From Datura wrightii (lineage: Eukaryota; Streptophyta; Magnoliopsida; Solanales; Solanaceae): a stretch of 64,000 nucleotides of DNA. The stretch lies in the NCBI GenBank assembly GCA_035772735.1, contig JASDFA010000001.1, forward strand, positions 78,518,001 to 78,582,000. The letters are read 5' to 3'. Below are positions 55,693-64,000 of this stretch, piece by piece. The position numbers and the translations under genes are program-made. The notes under the pieces are model-generated. The model was not told where the DNA came from and made no database searches. It was given only the letters and a program-made list of their open reading frames with translations. Within the stretch, counting starts at the first letter, position 1. Every line of letters starts with the position of its first letter.

Positions 55693-57802
55693 TATTATAC
55701 CACAGAAACCCAAGGATCAGACACGGGAGTCAAAACGGTGAAAACCAGAAATTTCGCACCAGATCACAAAACGATCCATGAAGTGGCTCGTGAGGAGTGA
55801 CCACGAGTTGTGAGGTGACTCATGGTCAAGAAGGTCTTGGCAAGGTGTTGGGTGAGGCCACGAGTATGACCACGAGACGTGGTCAGACCTCACAACTTGT
55901 GAGGTCATCCGTGGCATGGATTGAGAGGTTGGCTAAGGTTTTGGGGCAGTGGGGGTATGGGTTGTGACCATGATTCGTGCTCAACCCCCACAATTCATGA
56001 GGTCCCTTGTGGGGTCCCCTGAGTGAATTAGGTAGTAGACTCCACTACTCCAGGCCACGAGTCATTAGCCCTAGTCACGAGTTGTCCAGTCCCTCGTGGG
56101 GACTGGTAGTCAGCAAATTTCTACATTTTTACTAAGGGCTTTTCCATAATTTCTAAGTCCTGGGGCGCTAAACTACGTCGTTTTAGCTCATGAAAGGAGG
56201 GGTTTTAGAGGCATAATCTATTCTAAGTCCTCATTCATGCATGCAAGAGTATAGAGAAGTGCTCAAGGGTGATTCAAGGCTTCTCTCTTTGAAATCCTTC
56301 CAATTCCTTCCTGGGCATTCAAGGGAGATTAAGAATCAGTTGTTTCAAGTAGGTAAGGCTATAAATGGGTGTTTACTTTCACATCCATTCCCATTCTCTA
56401 CGATTTCATGAAAACTCTACCAAAAGTTTATTAGGTTTTGAAGTAGAATTATATAAAAATCTAACGATTTGTTAATGGGCTTTGCGATTTTAGAATCTTA
56501 TCATACTTTATGGGTTTTTTATCATCTTTTATGATTTAAATTTTTTATAATGTCATCAATTTTTATTTCTATGGAATTAAGCCTAATTATACGTGACTCA
56601 TGATGAATCGAGTTATGATCTTCACTTCAATTGCTGATATTTACAAATCCATTAGGATTTATGATTGAGATATGGTTTTATTCGACTACCCATTATGATT
56701 TGATGATTTAAAAGTTATACGTATGATTTTCAAGTATGCATGGAACCTATGATTTATGAATTATGTTTTGTGGACTCACGGGCCTTATTTCATGGCTAGT
56801 TCACGTGTTACAAATATGTAGATGATTATCATGATTTAACTAGCCCATGAATTCATGCATGTTATACTATGAGCACTATATATGTTTCAGGAGTAGTATC
56901 GAACACCGAGTAGGTTCGGGTCTCAGGTTAAGCCCTGGATCTCACAAACTACGTGCCACCGTAGGTATGTTGGGACCTGTTTGTGACTGTCCCCGGCCCA
57001 ATTGGCCCTTTTCATGGTGATATCATACCCTTCATGGTTCTACCCTTGGCAAGCTACGAATAGCCTCCCGACTAGGTTTACAAGTCGTACTTCATGTGTG
57101 CTCATATGGGGTATGTCGGTTAAGAGAATATTCCACTGTTCCTCATGAATTATGCATGTTATGATTATGTATTTTGGCTTAAATAGTGTTAAGTAAAGTT
57201 TTTCTCCTATAATTATGATTATGTTTGTATTACGAATGTTTTGAAAACTTTGAGCCTTATGTTATGTTATGATGTTTATGATATGAGCATGATGTCCTAC
57301 TCTTTTAATCATTTATGAGTTTTATATATTTTACATGTCCGTTTTGCTTACCTTGCATACTCGGTACATTCCACGTACTGACCGCATACTTTCTATGTTC
57401 TACCGTTTCATGATACAAGACCCGGCTCTCAGGCTCACCCTCCTCAGTAGCTCTTCTGCGTTTGCCATCAGCTTATTTTGTGAGTCCTCATGTTCCAAGG
57501 GCCATATGTTCAAACTCTATTGTTCTCTTTCAGTTTCAGTATTGTAGGGTTAGTTTGGGTATTGTCCCTTCAACCCGTCTTTCATAATTAGAGGATTTTC
57601 AGACTATCAATTGTATTCAGCCTTCATGTATGGATCATGTATTGTCCTTCCTCCATTGTGATGCCCTGATTTCATTTCTTTATGTTAAGTCTTTTGATTA
57701 TGTGAATGAATTAGATTTATGCTCATACCATGGGTCGACTTGGGATCTCACCGGGCCCCTTGTCCCGTGTCTATGATCCGGGTATATGTTTGGGTTGTGA
57801 AA
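55693..57802 (+). repeat. R9 5' LTR
   Basis: It matches 62885-64000 over the available length. The word array is at about 55775-56105 (CACGAGTTGTGAGGTGACTC, CACGAGACGTGG). Next is a core CTAAACTACGTCGTTTTAG at 56169-56187, equivalent to R3 25437. No clear TATA box is present. ACTCGGTAC...GTACTGA lies at 57358-57381 and GTGAGTCCTCAT at 57480-57491. The start is degraded (TATTATACC against TGTTATAACC). Confidence 0.88.
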
Positions 57803-57808
57803 AACATA

Positions 57809-57820
57809 GTATCAGAGCCA
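57809..57820 (+). promoter_or_regulatory. R9 primer-binding site (initiator tRNA-Met)
   Basis: AGTATCAGAGCC lies a few bases after the LTR end (GGGTTGTGAAAA), the same tRNA-Met complement as in R3 and R5. Confidence 0.88.
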
Positions 57821-58013
57821 TAGGCTTTAAGTGCCCTTGGGTGTCTGAAAGCCGCATTAGGTAGAGTCTGTTTCATGGGTGTGAAGCGTGCCACACTTAT
57901 GACAAAGAGGCTATGGAATGTTAGGAAATGTTCCCTTCTTTGTGATCTATGTCGTGCGATGAAAGTCCCTACCCTCCTAATTCATGCTATTCGCATTGCA
58001 GAATCATTCCCCC

Positions 58014-59090
58014 ATGCCAAGTGAACGCCAAAAGAAATGGTAACGACACTGATAATGAGGGTGCCAATGGTGATGAGCATCAGCCAGCCTCACCCGTTCA
58101 CGAGGAGCACGTGCCAAAGCCAGCGGCACACGCTGAGTTTATGGTTGCGATTCAGATGCTGGCACAGGCCATGGCTACCCAGGTTCAAAATCAGAAAGTG
58201 GCGCATTACCCTTATAATGGGAATGCGGCGACAGCTAGGGTGAGAGATTTCTTGAGGATGAGTCCTCCTGAGTTCATAGGGTCGAAGGTGGATGAGGATC
58301 CCCACGATTTCATTGAGGAAATTCTGAAGATCACCCAGGTTATGGGGGTGAACAATGGGGAGTGTCTTTACTTGACCTCCTATCAGCTAAAAGGGGTGGA
58401 TCACATATGGTTCTAGCAGTGGAGAGATACGAGGGAAGTGGGTGTAGGCCCGATAGGTTGAGAAGAGTTCCGTGCAGCATTTTTTGACCGATTCTTCCCT
58501 CAAGAGATGAGGGAGCTCAAGGCGGCCGAGTTTGTTAATTTGAAACAGGGTGACATGTCCATTCAGGAGTACGCATTAGAGTTCACTGGATCATCCATGT
58601 ATGCCCCAGAGTTGGTGGCGGACCAGAGGGCTTGGGTGAGTCGTTTTGTTCATGGGGTGGTAGATTATTTGGATAAGGATTGCAGGATCACCATGCTACA
58701 TCGGGATATCGACTTTCCCCACATTGTGTTGCATGCACAACAGATGGAGTCAGTCTATCGGAGACAGAGGGAGGCCAAGAGGGCCAGGACCGACAGCTAT
58801 GGACTTCTCAAGTTAGGGCAGGGGATGGGCATCGTCAGCAGTCCTAGCACAGGTCTATAGCTCCAGCTCCATCATCGGCCAGCACGCCATCTAGATTCAG
58901 AGGGGATCGGAGGAGCAAAGCTTCATAGTCGAGAGGCCAGGGTAGTATGCAGGTGGAGCGCTCTTTTCCAGTTTATGTAGGGTGTGGCAAGAATCACCTC
59001 GGGAGGTGCCTAGTTGGCTTGGATTCTTGATTCGAGTGCGGCAAGCCCGGACACAGACTCGAGATTGTCTTTCAGCCCGATCAGGGGACG
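58014..59090 (+). pseudogene. R9 Gag
   Basis: The likely start is the ATG at 58014 (MPS...). The reading frame shifts within about ten codons into VNAKRNGNDTDNEGANGDEH, so an indel follows the start. The capsid domain is clear: SPPEFIGSKVDEDPHDFIEE, TSYQLKGVDHIWF, then TAG at 58416 and TGA at 58458 (a Trp in relatives), FFDRFFPQEMRELKAAEFVN and IQEYALEF. Knuckle remnants CGKNHLGRC and ECGKPGH lie at about 58980-59060 in shifted frames. Confidence 0.85.
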
Positions 59091-59229
59091 GTGGAGCTCG
59101 TATGCCAGTAGCCAGTTCAGCCACTCCAACAGCATGTCCCCCTCAACATGGTGCCTCAACTAGCATAGCAGGAGATCAACACAAAAATAGTTTTTATGCT
59201 TTAGTATCCCGCCAGGAGCAAGAGGCTTC

Positions 59230-59586
59230 ACAGATGTGGTCACTGGTATGTTGCAAGTCTTCCATATTGATGCTTATGTCTCGTTAGATCTAGGAGCTAC
59301 CTTGTCATTTGTGACCCCTTATATTGCTAGTAGTGTTGGGGTTAGCCCTGAAATCCTATCAGAACCATTCTCAGTCACTACTCCAGTCGTTGATTTAGTT
59401 GTAGCTAGGTGGGTGTATAGAGGTTGCCCCATTATAATATTGCATAGGGTCACCTCCGCAGACTTATTGGAGTTAGCTATGACTGACTTTGACATCATTC
59501 TGGGCATGGATTGGTTTTTTGCATGTTATGCTTCGGTTAATTGTAGGACCCATGCGGTGGAATTTTGATTTCTGGGTGAGTCATTT
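59230..59586 (+). pseudogene. R9 aspartic protease
   Basis: The active site reads SLDLGATLSFVTPY with the catalytic Asp at about 59289, where Leu replaces the chromovirus Pro. Then come VTSADLLELAMTDFDIILGM and the Asp-Trp of the core, and SVNCRTHAVEF. A TGA at 59566 ends the frame where Arg would be expected. Confidence 0.83.
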
Positions 59587-61080
59587 TTGGAGTGGAAGGG
59601 TAATTTAATTGTACCAGCCGGTCAGTTTAATTCATATCTCAAGGCCAGGAAAATGATTTCTAAGGGCTGCATGTATCATCTAGTTAGGGTTAAGGATGTT
59701 GAATCTGAGACCTTGACTATCCAATCTATTCTGGTGGTGCGTGAGTATCTAAAGGTCTTTCTTGATGATTTTCCAAGTGTCCCTCCCAAGCGGGAGATTG
59801 ATTTCGGCATAGATATTCTTCCCAACACACAGCCTATATCTATTCCTCCTTACAAAATGGCTCTAGCCGAGCTAAAGGAATTGAAGGATCAGTTGATGGA
59901 CCTGTTAGATAAGGGCTTGATTAGACCGAGCAAGTCTCATGGGGTGCTCCAATTTTATTTGTTCGGAAGAAGGATGGATCACTTCGGATGTGCATTGACT
60001 ATCGGCAGTTAAACAAGATCACCATTAAGAAAAGGTATCCTTTACCTAGGATAGATGATTTGTTTGACCAACTTTAGGGTGCCAAGTGTTTCTCTAAGAT
60101 AGATCTCAGGTCTGGGTGTCACCAACTCAGGGTTCAGGAGAGTGACATCACAAAAATCGCTTTCAGGACTCGGTATGGTCACTATGAATTTGTTGTTATG
60201 TCCTTTGGACTAACCAATGCCCCTGCAACTTTCATAGATCTGATGAACAGGGTCTTCAAGGCATATTTGGACATGTTTGTGATTGTGTTCATTGAAGACA
60301 TCCTTATATACTCTCAGAGCAAGGAGAAACATGCCGCTCATTTTAGAGTAGTACTCCAAACCCTCAAAGATGTATAATTGTATGCAAACTTCATCAAGTG
60401 CGAGTTTTGGTTGAACTCGGAGGCATTTTTGGGCCATGTAGTATCAGGCGAGGGCATAAAGGTAGATTCATAGAAAATCTAGGCAGTGAAGAATTGGCCT
60501 AGGCCAGTGAATCCTTCAGATATTCGGAGTCTCTTGGGCCTAGTAGGCTACTACCGGAGATTTGTTGAGGGTTTTTCCTGAATTGCAGAATCATTGACCA
60601 GGTTGACTCAGAAAAAGGTGAAGTTTCAATGGTCGGAGGCTTGTGAGAAGAGTTTCCAAGAATTGAAGACCCAACTCACTACTGCACCGATGTTGACAAT
60701 ACTTGAGGGTACAGACAGTTTTGTGGTGATTGTGATGCTTCGAGAATCGGGATTAGGTGTGTCTTGATGCAGTGAGGGAAGGTAATAGCATATGCTTCCA
60801 GACAGTTAAAAGGTCCATGAGAAGAATTACCCGACCTATGATATAGAGTTGGCATCGCTGGTATTGGCCTTGAAGATGTGGCGACATTACTTATATGGGG
60901 TCCACGTGGATGTATTCACAGATCAAAAGAGCTTGCAATATGTGTTCACGCAGAAAGATCTCAATCTTCAGCAAAGAAGGTGGTTGGAGCTACTAAAGGA
61001 CTACGACATAGGTGTCCTTTATCACCCGGGTAAGGCTAATATGGTAGTGGACGCACTTAGTAGGCTCTCTATGGAGAGTG
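59587..61080 (+). pseudogene. R9 reverse transcriptase and RNase H
   Basis: A spacer (KARKMISKGCMYHLVRV) leads to RT: LAELKELKDQLMDLLDKGLI, a frameshift near 59935, then the DYRQLNK, PLPRIDD and MSFGLTNAP regions in another phase. The active-site box reads IVFIEDILIYS at about 60283-60315, with the first catalytic Asp changed to Glu. RNase H remnants continue: TVLAFKMWRHYLYG-like, DVFTDQKSLQYVF and PGKANMVVDALSRL. TAG codons lie at about 60075, 60374 and 60471. Confidence 0.83.
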
Positions 61081-62657
61081 TGTCCCATGTGGATGAGGGA
61101 AAGAACGAACTGGTGAAAGATGTCCATCGACTTGCAAGGTTGGGAGTTAGGTTGGTCGACTCAACTGATGGCAGTGTTTTTGTGCAAAATGGGTCAGAAT
61201 CGTCCTTGGTGACTGATGTGAAAGCCAGACAAAATGAGGATCCGACGTTGGTAAAGTTGAAGGAAGTCATTCGTAGTAAGAAGGTGGAGGTCTTCTCCCA
61301 AGAGGGAGATGGTGTGCTTCAGTACCATGGTTGCCTATGTGTTCCCAATATTGATGATTTGAGGAGCCGAATATTGCATGAGGCCCATGGCTCTAGGTAT
61401 TCTATCCATCTGGGTACCACCAAGATGTATCATGATTTGCGGGAAATATATTGGTGGAACGGCATGAAGAAGGATATTGTAGAATTCATAGCTAAGTGCC
61501 CGAATTGTCAGCAAGTGAAGGTTGAGCATCAAAGGCAAGGAGGTGTACTTCAATACATTAGCATTCCCACTTGGAAGTGGGAAGAGATTAATATGGATTT
61601 TATTATAGTCCTACCTCGTACTCGCCGACAATACGATTCTATATGGGTGGTGGTAGACAGGTTGACCAAGGCACTTTCTACTGGTCAAAACCACAAATTC
61701 AGCGGAGATTATGCCAAGTTGTACATTCGGGAGTTGGTTCAACTACATGGAGTTCCCTTGTATATTATTTTAGACCGAGGTACTTAGTTTACCTCCCAGT
61801 TTTGGTGGTCTTTTCAGAAGGGGATCGGGACTCAAGTTAAGCTCAGCATAGCCTTCCATCCGCAAATGGATGGCCAAGTGGAACGAACAATCCAGACTAT
61901 CGAAGACAAGTTGAGAGCATGTGTGATGTACTTCAAAGGTTATTGGGATGATCACTTGCCCCTGATCAAGTTTTCTTACAATAATAGCTATCACTCCAGT
62001 ATCCAAATGGCACCGTTCGAGGCTCTCTATGGGCGAAGATGTAAATCGCCCATCAGATGGTTTGAGGTTGGTGAGGCAGTTATGATAGGGCTAGATTCAT
62101 GAGGCTATGGTCAAGGTTCAGTTGATAAGGGATAGGCTGAAAACCGCATAGAGTCATCAAAATTCATATGCTGATGTGATGAGGAGAGACTTGGAGTTCG
62201 AGGTGGGTGATTGGGTGTTTCTAAAGGTGTCTCCCATGAAGGGAGTCAATGGTTCGGAAAGAAAGGAAAACTCATCCCCCGCTATGTTGGTCCCTACCGG
62301 GTTATGAGAAGAGTTGGTAAGGTAGCGTATGACTTGGAATTGGCATCAGAGTTATCTTCAGTTCATCCCTTCTTTAATGTATCGCTCTTTGAAAAGTGCT
62401 TGGGTAATCTAGCATTAGTTGTCCCGATGAAAAGTGTTTGTTTGAGAGATAACCTCAATTATGAGGAAATTCCAGTTGCAATCTTAGATCATCAGGTTCG
62501 AAGGTTGAGGAACAAAGAAGTAGCTTTAGTAAAGGTGTTATGGAGAGATCAGCATGTCGAGGGAGCTACGTGGGAAGCCGAAGCGGATATGATGGCTAAA
62601 TACCCTCACTTGTTCCCTACTGGCTTAGTTTCGTTAGAGGTATCAATTTTTCCCTAA
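61081..62657 (+). pseudogene. R9 integrase with chromodomain-like tail
   Basis: The HHCC domain is at 61378-61515: HEAHGSRYSIHLGTTKMYHD and CPNCQQVK. The core has MDFIIVLPRTRRQYDSIWVV with the first Asp and YIILDRGT with the second, then TAG at 61786 where Gln is expected. The frame resumes with MDGQVERTIQTIEDKL including the Glu. A TGA at 62100 and a frameshift near 62235 follow. The tail is intact: VRRLRNKEVALVKVLWRDQH, EGATWEAEADMMAKYPHLFP. Confidence 0.86.
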
Positions 62658-62870
62658 TTCTCTAATCAGTTTCCATGTTCAGTTCATGTGCGCAAGTTTG
62701 ATTTATGTTATGATAGATGTATGTGACGTCTGAATTTGGTTCAGCTATGTAGTTACTTTTTGGAGGTAATCATTCCATCAGTCTTCTATTTAAATGATCA
62801 GTATTTGCATATGATGAATGTATAATTCTGAGTTTTCTGTGTGTTTCTAAAATTCGAGGATGAATGTTAC

Positions 62871-62884
62871 CAAGGGGGAGATAT
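62871..62884 (+). promoter_or_regulatory. R9 polypurine tract
   Basis: CCAAGGGGGAGATAT lies directly before the 3' LTR. The stretch 62658-62870 between the integrase stop and this tract is untranslated and shows nothing else. Confidence 0.88.
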
Positions 62885-64000
62885 TGTTATAACCCGGGAA
62901 CCCAAGGATCAAACCCGGGAGTAAAAACGGCGAAAAACTGATATTTCACACCAAATCATACAACAATCCATCAAATGGCTCATGAGGAGTGACCACGAGT
63001 CGTGAGGTGACTCGTGGTCAAGCAGGGCCTGGAAAGGTGTTGGGTGAGGCCATGATCATGACCAAAAGTCTTAATCAGACCTCACGATTCGTGAGGTCAT
63101 CCATGGCATGGATTGAGAGGTTGGCTAAGGTTTTGGGGCAGTAGGGGTCACAGGTGGTGACCACTATTCGTGGTCAGCCCCCATGATTCGTGAGGTCCTT
63201 CGTGGGGTTCCCTGAGTGAATTGGGCAGTAGACTCCACGACTCTAGGCCAGGAGTCATTAGCCCCGGTCACGAGTCGTCCAGTTCCTCGTGGGGACTGGC
63301 AGTCAGCAAATTTCTGCGATTTTAGTAAGGGATTTTTCTTAATTCCTAAGTCCTAGGGCACTAAACTACGTTGTTTTAGATTATGAAATGTGGGTTTTTA
63401 GAGGGATAATCTATTCTAAGTCCTTATTCATGCATGCAAGAGTATAGAGAAGTGTTCAAGGGTGATTCAAGGCTTACCTCTTCGAAATGCTTCCAATTCC
63501 TTCTTGGGCATTCAAGGGAGATTAAGAGTCAGTTGCTTTCAGGTATGTAAGGCTACCAATGGGTGTTTCCTTTCACACCCATGCCTATTCTCTACGATTT
63601 CATGAAAACTCTATCAAAAGTTGATTGGGTTTTGAAGTAGAATTATATAAAAATCTAATGATTTGTTAATGGGATTTGCGATTTTAGAATCTTATCATAC
63701 TCTATGGGTTTTTTATTATCTTTTATTATTTAAATTATTTATAATGTTACCGATTTTGATTTCTATGGAATTAAGCCTAATTATGCATGACTCATGATGA
63801 ATCGATTTATGATCTTCACTTCAATTGTTGATATTTACAAACCCATTAGGATTTATGATTGAAATACGGTTTTATTCGACTACCCATTATGATTTGATGA
63901 TTTACAAGTTATATGTATGATTTTCAAGTATGCATGGAACCTATGATTTATGAATTATATTTTGGCTGACTCACGGGCCTTATTTCATGGATAGTTCACG
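62885..64000 (+). repeat. R9 3' LTR, partial
   Basis: It starts TGTTATAACCCGGGAACCC and matches 55693-56810; about 1,000 bases lie beyond the window. The word array is at about 62970-63300, with CACGAGTCGTGAGGTGACTC better preserved than in the 5' LTR. Confidence 0.9.

Larger units (their letters stand above)
55693..64000 (+). mobile_element. R9: Ty3/gypsy chromovirus (Tekay/Del-like), 3' LTR cut by the window end
   Basis: The order is 5' LTR 55693-~57802, tRNA-Met primer-binding site, gag, protease, RT-RNase H, integrase with chromodomain-like tail, polypurine tract, and a 3' LTR from 62885. It is close to R5 in pol but its LTR differs. It sits at the 3' end of R8. The target duplication cannot be tested because the right flank is outside the window. 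Confidence 0.9.

Overview
The window is plant nuclear DNA made almost wholly of transposable elements; I find no host gene, tRNA or rRNA. Large Ty3/gypsy elements of the chromovirus (Tekay/Del-like) and Athila/Tat-like lineages fill about 60 kb. The first 3.4 kb is a scrambled endogenous pararetrovirus (Caulimoviridae-like). This mix, with long LTRs and deep nesting, suggests pericentromeric heterochromatin of a Solanaceae-like dicot; the family assignment rests on remembered similarity, not a search. I label the elements R1-R9. Layout: 1-3390 pararetrovirus mosaic; ~3391-9150 R1, Athila/Tat-like, minus strand, gag-protease only; 9324-27247 R3, chromovirus, plus strand, with R2 (10790-18469, Athila-like, minus strand, gag-protease only) inside its 5' LTR; 27623-52656 R5, chromovirus, minus strand, with R6 (33484-~48749, Athila-like, plus strand, with gag, pol and a third ORF) inside its protease gene; R7 (38459-41040) is a solo LTR inside the RT of R6. 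The remains of R4, an older minus-strand chromovirus, lie in three pieces (9177-9323, 27253-27617, 52662-53172) separated by R3 and R5. Then come ~53340-55692 R8, the 3' end of another Athila-like element, and 55693 to the window end R9, a plus-strand chromovirus whose 3' LTR runs off the window. Target-site duplications fix most of the nesting: ATAAG for R2, TAAGA for R5, TAAAG for R7, ACCT(G/A) for R3, imperfect for R6. Order of insertion: R4, then R3 and R5, then R2 (into R3) and R6 (into R5), then R7 (into R6). All coding regions carry stops or frameshifts. Many stops are TAG or TGA where the family has Gln, Arg or Trp, as expected for methylation-driven C-to-T decay. The strongest unexplained signal is in the LTR promoters. 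Dense arrays of short self-complementary words lie just upstream of the TATA box in unrelated elements. There are two vocabularies: TGAGTCA/ACGAGTCGTG-like words in R1, R3, R5 and R9, and CGTGTCACGGAGG/CCGCGATGG-like words in R2, R6 and the solo LTR R7. R6 has a second such array with a TATA-like box and a likely intron in front of its third ORF, which suggests that ORF has its own promoter.
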